Shown one piece after another: positions 25,401-33,389 of a stretch of 33,487 bases of DNA. The notes beneath the pieces are model-generated. The model was not told the DNA's origin. It saw only the letters and a program-made list of their open reading frames with translations, and ran no database searches. Made by a program: the position numbers and the translations under genes. This DNA is from an uncultured bacterium. Its GTDB lineage: Bacteria; Verrucomicrobiota; Kiritimatiellia; RFP12; UBA1067. The DNA is taken from the NCBI GenBank assembly GCA_900547945.1, contig URIT01000022.1, positions 1-33,487 on the forward strand, given 5' to 3'. Position 1 is the first letter of the stretch, and each line of letters starts with the position of its first letter.

Positions 25401-27859
25401 GAGTAGCGCTCCACTCGGCTTTCGGGCGGAATCTCGCGTTCGAGGAACCGGACATAGGCGTCGATTCCGGCCAGAACGGGTTGGATGTCTTCGTTACGAT
25501 AGACAACCAGGGTCAATCCGTCTTTCGCTCCAGCGTGAAGTCGGAAGAAATCGCAGAGTGTCCGACAAAGGAGACGAGACTCGCTCGTTTCGCGCACCAA
25601 ATCTTCATCCGCAATCTCGTCGTCCTCGACCTGATTGTAGCGAGTCAGGAATCTTGTCGCCGCCAGTTCAACTCCAGGCGGCAACGAACCGATCCGGAAC
25701 ACAAGCGCCGTGCCCGGATCGGTCACGACGAACTTGCCAGACCCCGTAACCGGGAGACCGACGAGCGGCGCTTTGACCGCCGCCAGATCCGCAAAGGCCG
25801 TCCAAACGCGATCCTTGAATGTTCTTGCGCCGTTCTCTTGCGTGAATTCAGTCTCAACGGACTTTGCAAACGCGTCAAGAAGAAAGACCCACTGCGCCTG
25901 CAGCATCTCGACGAGGGCCGGATGCAGAATTGTCACGAGGGCGGATCCCTCGTATTTCTCAACGCCCCACGTGTCTATGTCCGCACCGTCCCTCTCGCCA
26001 TCGACAAACAGAAACGCGCGCATGAGCATGGCCCCCACCTCACGCGCATCGGTTGCCCCGGCAGGCGTTCCCTCTCCCCCGTATGCGAACGCCTCGACCG
26101 CATCTTGGTAGGCCTTTACGAATGGGACCGTAGCCTCTTGCCCGACAACTGCATGGAGGCCCTTCTCACGGCAGTCATGAAGGAACTCACGGAATTTGCG
26201 GGAAAGGTCATCGAGCAGCCCGCGCATCGGCTTTGCCGCCGCATCCGCGCGCCAGGCGTGCGTGAAGACGTTTGAGAGGAATTTGTCAGCCTCCTGCGCA
26301 CGAAGAGCTGCATCAAGTACACGGCTCGTCTCCTCCCCTTCACGGGAAAGGAGCAATTCCCGATAATAAGGCAGATGGAAAACCGGAATGAGACCGGCCT
26401 CGATCGATCTGGCCTCCATCGAATTCATGGCCAGTCCAAGAAGGTCATCGGCCAATCGATACGGATGGATGTCCGGCAAGCGGAGTGCGAAACGCCTGCG
26501 AATCTTGGGCATCCCTCCAGGGCCGGACACCTCGACATGAAATTCAAAATATGGCTCCGACGCCTTTGCGGGCTTAACTGACAACCCTTCAGTTGGAATG
26601 AGGTTAGACACGACCGCGACTTCCGCCTCTGGATTCTCCGCGTCAAGATGAAGCCGTATGCGCCCCAGCATCTCGTCGAGACCACCAAGGAGACGGCGAA
26701 GACGTTCGCGGCAAAGCTCCTCGATTTCATCAGACGGTGCCTGTTCCGTCACATCATGCCGGAAATGCACGCCCATGAACTCGATTCGCGCTGGTATCGC
26801 GCCTGCATTATCGCCATCCTTCGTCTGAACGGCGAATTCGCCGAACGCCCGCCACGCGCCCAGCAACAGGACTTCAAGCGGAGAGCCGGACAATTTCTGC
26901 AACGTGTCCTTCGGTACCTTCTTAGACTTGTCCTTGGGAGGTTTCGCCTTAAGGATCAGATCGTTTATCGCAATGAAATCGGCGCGACGCAATTCATCCA
27001 CCCGTTCAGTGTTGTGATTCTCAATATAACCACGCAGTGCCGCAAGCAACTCCTCCCGCGAGGCAAAAGGCGTTTCGTCCAACGCTGGCGGCGGATCTTT
27101 TTTCTCGAAATCGTCAATGGCCTTCAACGCCTTCGTCCTGGCGGATTCGTCCAGAAACGTTCCGTAGTTGAAGAATGTGGTCGCCGCGTTCACGTAATAG
27201 CGAAACATCTGTCGCCCCGGCTTCCTGGCCTTTTTTGCGAAAGCAGACAAATTCGGCTCGATTCGCCGCAGCAGCGCCGCCATCGCCTCTTGTTCGGACC
27301 CGATTCCTTCTTCCACCGTAACTGCCCCAAGCAGGCGCGAGACGTATGACAAGCTCGCATCGTCGGCAAGAACGCCGAGTACCGAATCCCACGCCTTTCC
27401 CCACTCCTTCGACGCCTCAATTCCGAACGTCCCGAGCCATTCAGACACCCACAACCGGAATGTCCCGCCCATTGTCTCCGCAAAGAGCGCGTCGGCACCA
27501 CGGCGGTAGAAATCAGCGAGGCTCCCACGATCTGCAGCGAGATCGACGCCGACCAACACGACGAGTCGTCCGTCCGTCTCGTCGTTACGGTATTGAGTAA
27601 GGTTGCCACCGGCGAAACAGCCATCGAGCGCCGAAACGTCGCCAGGCGTCCAGCCAGGTGCCGTCCGGCATTCGTCCGCAATGCGGAATACGAGTTGACG
27701 CGAGTATTCGGTCGCAATGTCCCTACAGTCCGCCAGAAGAAGAGTCGTATCGGCACCAGTAAGGCCAGGGACCATGAACAGGAGCCGGCTATTGTCCACC
27801 GCCGACTTGCATTGACTCCGAATGCAACCAGAGAGCGTGCTAACGTAGAAATTTTTCAT
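22463..27859 (-). CDS. dptH: DptH-like phosphorothioation-dependent restriction protein (HerA/FtsK-type ATPase)
   Basis: This 1798-residue protein is the size expected of DptH, the large subunit of the DptFGH restriction complex. About 1330 N-terminal residues have no motif I can name. An acidic, low-complexity linker (about 1340-1430, rich in Asp/Glu then Ser/Pro/Gln) leads to a C-terminal HerA/FtsK-like ATPase with Walker A IFGNSGMGKT ending near residue 1464 and Walker B VIVLDEVQ near 1673-1680. A sensor-like LIAATQTLSNL follows. The ATG at 27859 overlaps the upstream stop (ATGA) and has AGAAAGGA upstream; a longer frame to 27907 is unlikely. DptH is thought to drive DNA translocation for cleavage of unmodified DNA. 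Confidence 0.72.
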   Translation of the reverse strand: MKNFYVSTLSGCIRSQCKSAVDNSRLLFMVPGLTGADTTLLLADCRDIATEYSRQLVFRIADECRTAPGWTPGDVSALDGCFAGGNLTQYRNDETDGRLVVLVGVDLAADRGSLADFYRRGADALFAETMGGTFRLWVSEWLGTFGIEASKEWGKAWDSVLGVLADDASLSYVSRLLGAVTVEEGIGSEQEAMAALLRRIEPNLSAFAKKARKPGRQMFRYYVNAATTFFNYGTFLDESARTKALKAIDDFEKKDPPPALDETPFASREELLAALRGYIENHNTERVDELRRADFIAINDLILKAKPPKDKSKKVPKDTLQKLSGSPLEVLLLGAWRAFGEFAVQTKDGDNAGAIPARIEFMGVHFRHDVTEQAPSDEIEELCRERLRRLLGGLDEMLGRIRLHLDAENPEAEVAVVSNLIPTEGLSVKPAKASEPYFEFHVEVSGPGGMPKIRRRFALRLPDIHPYRLADDLLGLAMNSMEARSIEAGLIPVFHLPYYRELLLSREGEETSRVLDAALRAQEADKFLSNVFTHAWRADAAAKPMRGLLDDLSRKFREFLHDCREKGLHAVVGQEATVPFVKAYQDAVEAFAYGGEGTPAGATDAREVGAMLMRAFLFVDGERDGADIDTWGVEKYEGSALVTILHPALVEMLQAQWVFLLDAFAKSVETEFTQENGARTFKDRVWTAFADLAAVKAPLVGLPVTGSGKFVVTDPGTALVFRIGSLPPGVELAATRFLTRYNQVEDDEIADEDLVRETSESRLLCRTLCDFFRLHAGAKDGLTLVVYRNEDIQPVLAGIDAYVRFLEREIPPESRVERYSIRLTVFSESSDTSVVAQWLSAWQDYIESKDDVSGSYADCDFSVSHRLVGQGTEGVLQLAKTIRSDVDADVFVLYDFIRPDNQGCVFEKADPYVTTNNSIKFPILEQSQCASTKPNERFRRSQIVSNRQFKVADAHANLSARVKDPGVHAGDRHIILATGDYTPWRDVVDAAHETAEWVVAVDPLVDRALVAQSDERNSVLKRELIGFGSGVGQHGESNYTISTQQYRLGELKDRLRSAMRGVFPYGSPDRDARIAQTLLDEAKELSGLSLVRAIGPGEYVRDFLAYGILHRIIPLDPTAHLCDRLFSIDAYRHWFDLAADDNRHPDLLWLRADIVENKLHLRASLIECKMGKSQNMVGHLEKAKTQIENGLRVLRPLFAPSGGSVATPRPDQRYWHLQLHRMIASAAPSSEDKSSFLSAMENLADGKFEIEWDAGVYTFVTDETRGPALEQIEILTVAPDKDGETMEVPVFQSGYAFIDAVCQPGAKAKLAWKGAVNLSDGVAATEYGIREDILIDEDDEADDEDDAERQDFDVNDDDEEVPTTKPTEEESVVAVPSVVTELQKAEQSPSVQAAEQEQTQPAVEVQSVSPSDSSPVLATVPHTIPDRILLGKTKAGKEVFWEFGHPKLNNRHFLIFGNSGMGKTYAIQAILAELARKGQNSLIADYTNGFLNKQLQENFLNAVNPLQYIVKKTGLPINPFRKGTDDDGCGGTLEESEWDVATRVTSIFNSVYNLGDQQQSVLIDAIQTGMTAKPDFGMVDLIPALEAFIDDGIHQQASLKSVISKLKPFVAAKLFKDGSTIGWDEIFADKERLCQVFQMTMLDRTTYLLLTEFVLWDLYSTARTAWGEKTPHVIVLDEVQNLDQGLDSPLGKFLTEGRKFGLCLIAATQTLSNLKDDEKARLFQSAHKLFFKPADSELKRYSELVKSAAQSGTAEEWKSRLSALSKGQCISIGPAAEGDSFKVRVFTIDVTSLEDRGV

Positions 27860-29508
27860 CGTACGATCCTTTCTTCGGGCGCAAATGGATTGCGGACAAG
27901 CGAGCATGCGTCAGAGAGGTGGACGAGCATTCCAGAAGCCTCAAGCATCCGTTCAAGCCAGGCGTCACCCGACTCCTCGCCAGCGAGTTCGTCGATCCGC
28001 CCAGCCCAGTTGCGCGAATCGGCAAGTCCCTTGATGTCGAACACAAAACCATGATGCGCCTTCATCTGCGCCTTGAACGTTTCAAGCGTCATCCGGCGTC
28101 CTGGCACAAGTGAAATCACCATGCAACGCAGAATCTTTTCGTTGAGTGTGAACTTCATCGTCCCACCCCGAGGAGGTACAATCAGACCAATGCTTTTCCC
28201 GAGTTTCCGAAAGAGCTTGTAGGCGTATTTGTCCGCGTCCGAGTAAATCTTCTTGAACTTTTTTGCTGGATTCTGATCGTTAGCCGAGTCCGCCCTCACC
28301 TTCTCCAGCTCATCAGGCTTTCGAACGACCTGCTGGATTTCACGACTTATTTCTGATAGAGCCTGTTCAGAATACGCTTTCAGCTTCCTCTTTTTGCTTC
28401 CAGTATCGCAGAGCAGGATTCGATAATCTGACCCATCAGGAGAACCACCTGTTGTCAGTGTCTCACGATATGTCTGTGAGGCGAGTGAACGCAGAACCTG
28501 TAATGTACATTCAACCTCCAACAACTCTAGTTTATCGATGATGCCTATGTTGGCTGAGAGAATTCGATTCATTTCAACCGCAAAAAGATACCCTTCTGTC
28601 CAACTCTTCAAAGGAATCCATCCACAAGAGACGCTTCTAGGTCTTTCGCCTGAATAATCCGACTTCTTCCAGGTTCTTTCGTCTGTTGACGTGTCTACAA
28701 AGCGGATAATGTCCGACAAGGCTTTCGGTGTTGCGTCGAAGAAAGATGCAAGAGCCTTGGTAAGATTTTCCTTCAAAAGCGACGGCGTGGCCTCTGTCGT
28801 TGAAAGTGAAATACCTGGACGTGACAATATTTCTTCAACCACCTCATTTTTTGTCTGCGTCAGTGCATTGCAGATTTGAAGGTAGAGAGATTCGCCACTT
28901 CTAGCAAGAACGATATGCTTAGACCCGTCAAAAAAGTCAGAGAAGTTATCCAACACTTCATCCCAATCGGCAGGATCGTCTGATCGTGCCTTGGTTGCAT
29001 TCCAGATTTCCTCGCCACAAAGCAACTCTCGGCAAAAAGGGAGAAAGGTCTGCGCACACCAAGTTCGGCTTGCACCATTGCCCCAGAATCCAAGGAACAA
29101 AGCGCTCAATGTTTTAAGAAAAGCGTTTTTCTCCGCTGGTGTTTCGAGATCGAGTCCTTCGGAGAGTTTTTCCCACAACTGTTCCGCATGATTACGGTGG
29201 CTACGATGGCGAGTGTCAAGTCGGGACGATTCCAGAAATGCGAATAGCTTGAGATTCAGTCGTGCCTTCGGGAAGTAGGAGAGGCCCGCCGACTTCGTGC
29301 GCCAGTCGCGAAGTGTTTCTTCATCTGGGAAAAACGTAGAGAATGGGTCTTTGTAGATCTTCTTGTCCGACGCACAGACAAGAAGGAACTCGGCCAACGT
29401 GTCCATCGTCTGCTGATCGTCCGAAAAACGACGACCAAAAAGACGGATAGCGGGATTGGAATCTCCCGCACTTTCTTGCTTGTAAATTTCAGGGGGGAAA
29501 CTAATCAT
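27856..29508 (-). CDS. dptG: DptG-position protein, probable phosphorothioation-dependent restriction subunit
   Basis: This 550-residue protein lies between the DptF-like and DptH-like genes, the exact place of dptG in known dptFGH operons. No catalytic motif is visible. The C-terminal 130 residues look like a winged-helix fold (MKFTLNEKILRCMVISL, then MTLETFKAQMKAHHGFVFD, then MLVHLSDACSLVRNPF), which would suit DNA binding or complex assembly. It is longer than the DptG I know of (about 440). The ATG at 29508 follows GGAGGT by 6 bases, overlapping the upstream gene by 8 bases, and is preferred over one at 29538. GC content is lower than in dptH. The name rests mostly on synteny. Confidence 0.55.
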   Translation of the reverse strand: MISFPPEIYKQESAGDSNPAIRLFGRRFSDDQQTMDTLAEFLLVCASDKKIYKDPFSTFFPDEETLRDWRTKSAGLSYFPKARLNLKLFAFLESSRLDTRHRSHRNHAEQLWEKLSEGLDLETPAEKNAFLKTLSALFLGFWGNGASRTWCAQTFLPFCRELLCGEEIWNATKARSDDPADWDEVLDNFSDFFDGSKHIVLARSGESLYLQICNALTQTKNEVVEEILSRPGISLSTTEATPSLLKENLTKALASFFDATPKALSDIIRFVDTSTDERTWKKSDYSGERPRSVSCGWIPLKSWTEGYLFAVEMNRILSANIGIIDKLELLEVECTLQVLRSLASQTYRETLTTGGSPDGSDYRILLCDTGSKKRKLKAYSEQALSEISREIQQVVRKPDELEKVRADSANDQNPAKKFKKIYSDADKYAYKLFRKLGKSIGLIVPPRGGTMKFTLNEKILRCMVISLVPGRRMTLETFKAQMKAHHGFVFDIKGLADSRNWAGRIDELAGEESGDAWLERMLEASGMLVHLSDACSLVRNPFAPEERIVR

Positions 29509-31759
29509 TGGCCACCTCCAGTGCTTTCGCGTCATCAATCGGTTTGACGGAAACGGTAGAAAGAGTTCCGTCCGTGCGTCGCCTTAATAGGACAAGGCCC
29601 TGCGCATCGCCCATATGGATTGCCGCCAGTATCCGCGCCTTCAGGTCTTCGATCCGGTCACGGTAAGAGCGCTGGAGTCCACGTCCCAGTTCACCCTTGT
29701 TCTGCGCCGTAATATAGTCGAGGAACGGTAGCGGCAAATCGAGTTGGATGCCATCCAGTTTCCCGATACCGCAGAGCATGGGCGTCCCGTCGACAAGCCG
29801 TATTTCAAGATTGTCATGGAATTCAAATTTCGAAAGAACCAGCTGGACGCTCTGTCGGATCTCGGATGTACGGCGGTTCAGCGTGATGAAAAGCGTCCCC
29901 ACCTTGCCAGCTCCCTCCGGCGGTCGCATCCCTGAAAACTCTTCCTGCAGAACGTTGTAGATCGGAACGATCAAGCTTTTGGCCTTGAAGCTGGCAGGAT
30001 TGTCACGCCATCCCTTGACGTCCAGCAGCCGCGGAGAGTTCAAGAACGCTGAGAGGAATTCAAGGAAACCGTCGTTCCCATTGGGAACCGGCGATCCGAG
30101 AAAGAACACCAACCTCCGATATTGCCGCCGCATCAGGGCGGCATCCAAACCACAAAGCGACGATTTCTTTCCTCCGCGAGTCCTTGTTTCCAGTTCCGCG
30201 AGCGCGGCATCCGTTGTCGCAAGAGGGTTGCCGCCTCCGAAGTTCCAGAACTGGCGTTCCTCACGGGGGGAAAAGCGAGCGTCGAAATGTTGCTCTCGCA
30301 TCACAGACACAACGTGGAGCTGGCGCACCGCCTGAGGAATGTCATTCTTGCCGTCGTCACCCCAGAAGAGATTCGTGAAAAGATGACGTTCAAGCCTAAT
30401 CTCTGCACCGGAGGCAACGCGCGCGGCCATTTCACGGCATGACGCCCCGCCCGTGAGGAGAAATGAGAAGTGTGCGGACATCTGCCGCATCGTGAACCGT
30501 TCACCGTATGCGTAAGCACGGAAGTAGAGCATCCATATCCGCTGCGAGACGAGCGGGAAGAACTTCAGAAGGAGGTTTCGGTTCGCGAACAGGGGGCAAC
30601 GCCCGGACGCCGAACAGCTCTGACATCGGCCCCATTGCGACGACAAAACCATCTTTTCAAGCAATGACATTCCAAGGTCGAGGTTGTCCTTGCGAGCGAG
30701 GTTGTGTACAACAAAGGAGATGGAGCCGAATGTGAACTCGCGGCGTTTGCTTGAATCCATCGCGTCAAGCAATCGGTCTTCGATAGCCGCCACGTCCTCA
30801 CCCGTCCGATCACGGTTACCTCGAAACAGTGTGAGGATCGGGCCGGTGTTCGAGACGATGAGAAAACGCTCCGTAGATTCTGGTCGAAACATGTCGCCGA
30901 CAAGTGCCTTGCGTTCATCTTCTGTACATTCGCTCAAGTCCTTGACAACCGAAATCGTCCTTCCCCTCCAGGAAATGGCCTCGCGCTTCTTCAAGCCATC
31001 AGGGATCGGGTCATCGGGGGGAAACCCTCTCAAAGCCCGGATTATCTCCAATGCAAGCGTCGATTTTCCGTCGCCTGCATGCCCAGTGAGGATGACGTGA
31101 CCGCCATCGTCACCTGTCAACTCGTTGATGATCTCCGCAGCGAGTGGGTGCGGAACTCGAAGTTCCTTGAAGAGAGGGTTTCGAGCCTGCGATTCGGCGA
31201 GCGATCCCTTATTGTTGGCATCGATTCCCTGCAAGGTGTTAAGATAGGCAACAAACGGATTATTCTCGTTATACATATCGGGCATGATAGTCCTTTCTGT
31301 CTTTCGCCTTTTTAAGCGGTCTTCAACAAGTTGCTGTAGACAAGAACGCGCATCCTGGTTCTTGAATATGGCGAACAACTCATCAGAAAGTTTACCAAAT
31401 GCAATACAATCAACAATTCTTCGCCTCGTAGCACGGGAGAATGATTGTACAATGGCTTCGCATCCTGATTTAGGCACAATTGTCCACACGCCATCATTCT
31501 TCAAATACCAAAAAGGCAATTCAATGCGGGTAACAGAGTAAACTTGGTCGGGAATGTATGTTTTCCATGCCTTCTCAAACGCCTTATCAAGGCGATCATC
31601 AAGCGGAAATTGATTCTCTCCCGTCTGCGATTCCTGAAATACAGATAGTAACGCTAAAAGAAAAACATCTTTGTGCGGTGCCGGACCATCACTAGTGGGA
31701 CACCGTGAAAGCCTAGAAAGAATACCCTCTATTCGTCTTCTTTCAGCCTCGGAAATCAT
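29501..31759 (-). CDS. dptF: DptF-like P-loop protein with an extra N-terminal SBD/COG3440-like domain
   Basis: The 752-residue product has two parts. Residues 159-752 look like a whole DptF (about 590 residues; family about 550), with the P-loop ILTGHAGDGKST (223-234), a Cys cluster C379-x2-C382-x5-C388, and a C-terminal helical tail. Residues 1-158 are extra. HKDVFLLALLSVF (29-41), LPFWYLKNDGVW (81-92) and KLSDELFAIFKNQDAR (123-138) resemble the N-terminal domain of McrA/COG3440-type HNH endonucleases, which I associate with the sulfur-binding domain. The ATG at 31759 overlaps the cysteine desulfurase stop (ATGA). A second, well-placed ribosome site and ATG lie at 31285 (residue 159). DNA of the N-terminal part is more AT-rich than the rest. 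This is the probable PT-reading subunit of the restriction complex. Confidence 0.75.
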   Translation of the reverse strand: MISEAERRRIEGILSRLSRCPTSDGPAPHKDVFLLALLSVFQESQTGENQFPLDDRLDKAFEKAWKTYIPDQVYSVTRIELPFWYLKNDGVWTIVPKSGCEAIVQSFSRATRRRIVDCIAFGKLSDELFAIFKNQDARSCLQQLVEDRLKRRKTERTIMPDMYNENNPFVAYLNTLQGIDANNKGSLAESQARNPLFKELRVPHPLAAEIINELTGDDGGHVILTGHAGDGKSTLALEIIRALRGFPPDDPIPDGLKKREAISWRGRTISVVKDLSECTEDERKALVGDMFRPESTERFLIVSNTGPILTLFRGNRDRTGEDVAAIEDRLLDAMDSSKRREFTFGSISFVVHNLARKDNLDLGMSLLEKMVLSSQWGRCQSCSASGRCPLFANRNLLLKFFPLVSQRIWMLYFRAYAYGERFTMRQMSAHFSFLLTGGASCREMAARVASGAEIRLERHLFTNLFWGDDGKNDIPQAVRQLHVVSVMREQHFDARFSPREERQFWNFGGGNPLATTDAALAELETRTRGGKKSSLCGLDAALMRRQYRRLVFFLGSPVPNGNDGFLEFLSAFLNSPRLLDVKGWRDNPASFKAKSLIVPIYNVLQEEFSGMRPPEGAGKVGTLFITLNRRTSEIRQSVQLVLSKFEFHDNLEIRLVDGTPMLCGIGKLDGIQLDLPLPFLDYITAQNKGELGRGLQRSYRDRIEDLKARILAAIHMGDAQGLVLLRRRTDGTLSTVSVKPIDDAKALEVAND
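31283..31298 (-). promoter_or_regulatory. Internal ribosome-binding site and ATG at the dptF domain boundary
   Basis: On the minus strand AGAAAGGA (31291-31298) is followed after 5 bases (CTATC) by an in-frame ATG (31283-31285), Met159 of the long protein. The same AGAAAGGA precedes the hexokinase and dptH starts in this window. Translation from here would give a 594-residue DptF without the N-terminal domain. Confidence 0.6.
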
Positions 31760-32928
31760 TGCATAGCCTCCAATACTTTTTGCCGTGCCGCAACAATGAG
31801 CTTCAGAGCCTTGTCATAGTCTCGCGGCTTTGTATTCGAAGAAGAAGAAAGTCTTATCGAAGATCCCGCCACTTCGCCTGAGAGTCCCATCGCCTTTAAT
31901 ACGTACGAACCATCTACGACTCCACTATTGCAAGCTGATCCCGCACTAGCACAAAGAAGAGGCATGTTTGAAAGAAGAAGTTCCGAAGACATGCCTGGAA
32001 CAAAAAGATTTGTTGTGTTCGGCAACCGTTCCGCACCGGCACCGTTTACGCGACTACCAGGGATGGCTGTAAGCGAGGCTGCCTCAAACTCGTCACGCAA
32101 CCTCCGCATCTTTTCAAGCGCACATTGATCGGGCAGTAATTCCATTGCCTTTGCGAGCCCGACGATTCCTGGAACATTGTGCGTTCCAGGGCGGACTCCG
32201 CGTTCCTGTCCGCCGCCCACAAGCGGTTTCGGAAACGGGAAACGGTTCGCACCAGACCGCAAGTAGAGGAACCCGGCCCCTTTAGGTCCATGTATCTTGT
32301 GTGCGCTGAAAGCGGCCGAATCCACGCCAAGATCGGCAAGCGAGAACGGCATTTTTCCAAGTGCCTGCACGGCATCACAGTGAAAAAAGGCCCCGACCGA
32401 ATGCGCCAGTTCCGCCAGTTCGGAAACAGGCTGGATGACGCCGGTCTCGTTGTTTGCGAGTTGCACCGATACGAGTCCCGTTCCAGATTTGATTGCCTCG
32501 CGTGCGGCGGCAAGGTCCACGACGCCGTCTGGCGTGACAGGCAAGAGCGAGGTGTCAAATCCAAACGCCTCAAGCCGCTTGGCGGCGTTGAGGACAGACT
32601 TGTGTTCGATAGCGGAGACAACGATGCGACGAGCTGCAGGATGCGCGTCCGCAAATGCCTGAAATATCCAGTTGTTTCCCTCTGTCGCTCCAGAGGTGAA
32701 GAAAATCTGATTCGGATCGACGCCAAGCACATCAGCAACCGTCGTGCGGGCTGTTTCCACGGCACGGTGCGCGATCCGGCCCGCGAGATGTCCGCTCTCA
32801 GCGTTACCAAACGCAGATGCCCAAAATGGGGCCATCGCAGCAACGACTTGCGGGGCACATGCAGTTGTTGCATTGTTGTCGAGGTAAATAAGCCCCTCTG
32901 GAATCGTTACAGATGACACATCAGACAT
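31756..32928 (-). CDS. dndA: Cysteine desulfurase (DndA/IscS-type)
   Basis: This 390-residue PLP enzyme takes sulfur from L-cysteine and passes it on as a persulfide. It has YLDNNATT at the N-terminus, FFTSGATEGNN, ETGVIQPV, the PLP lysine in FSAHKIHGPKGAG, RPGTHN, and the catalytic Cys loop around SAGSAC. It sits between a PAPS-reductase-family gene and a dptF-like gene and overlaps both (22 and 4 bases). That supports a DndA role in DNA phosphorothioation over general Fe-S assembly. GGGGGA precedes the ATG. A housekeeping IscS/NifS would not be expected in this setting. Confidence 0.9.
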   Translation of the reverse strand: MSDVSSVTIPEGLIYLDNNATTACAPQVVAAMAPFWASAFGNAESGHLAGRIAHRAVETARTTVADVLGVDPNQIFFTSGATEGNNWIFQAFADAHPAARRIVVSAIEHKSVLNAAKRLEAFGFDTSLLPVTPDGVVDLAAAREAIKSGTGLVSVQLANNETGVIQPVSELAELAHSVGAFFHCDAVQALGKMPFSLADLGVDSAAFSAHKIHGPKGAGFLYLRSGANRFPFPKPLVGGGQERGVRPGTHNVPGIVGLAKAMELLPDQCALEKMRRLRDEFEAASLTAIPGSRVNGAGAERLPNTTNLFVPGMSSELLLSNMPLLCASAGSACNSGVVDGSYVLKAMGLSGEVAGSSIRLSSSSNTKPRDYDKALKLIVAARQKVLEAMQ

Positions 32929-33389
32929 GCCTGATCCCCCATGTCGTCATCGGCAAACACATCTTTGAGAGAGAGGTTTGCTGAACACTTAGGCTTCGTT
33001 GCCTGCTTCTTGGCAAACTGTTCCTTGATTTCCGCGACACGTTCCGGTCGGGAAAGTTCTGCAAGACTTTCACCCTGGCACCATGTAAAACGTTCTCCAC
33101 TCAATGGGTCGGCTTTTTCATACTCCATTGCCTTTTTGAAAAGGTCTGGATGCCGCTCCAACAAACCAACCCATTCCATTTTTTGCTGGAAAAAGCAGAA
33201 GAAACAGCCAGACCGCGATCGCCATTCATAGTACGAAGGCAATCCAAGACCAGAATCCTCGAGAATCTTGAACACATCAGCCTTACGAATATTATTCTCT
33301 ACAAACGGATAAACAGCACGAACACCTTCTTTAGTCGAAATGTATCCCGTCCTATATGGTTCATCTGCCCTGATCCCTACATAACTCAC
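32907..33389 (-). CDS. PAPS-reductase-family sulfurtransferase, C-terminal part (DndC/SspD-like)
   Basis: The visible 160 residues are the C-terminal half of an adenine-nucleotide alpha-hydrolase of the PAPS reductase type: SYVGIRADEPYR, then WRSRSGCFFCFFQQKMEW, HPDLFKKAMEYE, and a terminal CLMCHL. The Cys pairs probably hold an iron-sulfur cluster. The N-terminal SGGxDS loop is not present in this frame. The frame stays open upstream of the GTG at 33389 (coding PKIVPYEKYVGNDRV, which fits the family) to a TGA at 33459-33461. So the gene is either broken, affected by a sequence error, or shifted in frame near 33430. In Dnd/Ssp systems this protein activates the DNA backbone for sulfur insertion. 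It overlaps dndA by 22 bases. Confidence 0.68.
   Translation of the reverse strand: MSYVGIRADEPYRTGYISTKEGVRAVYPFVENNIRKADVFKILEDSGLGLPSYYEWRSRSGCFFCFFQQKMEWVGLLERHPDLFKKAMEYEKADPLSGERFTWCQGESLAELSRPERVAEIKEQFAKKQATKPKCSANLSLKDVFADDDMGDQACLMCHL

Noticed and set aside
15078..33389. Assignment of the island to BREX
   Set aside because: The large ATPase is BrxC-like in layout, but no PglX methylase, PglZ, BrxA/B or BrxL is present, while cysteine desulfurase, PAPS reductase and Dpt-like genes point to phosphorothioation.
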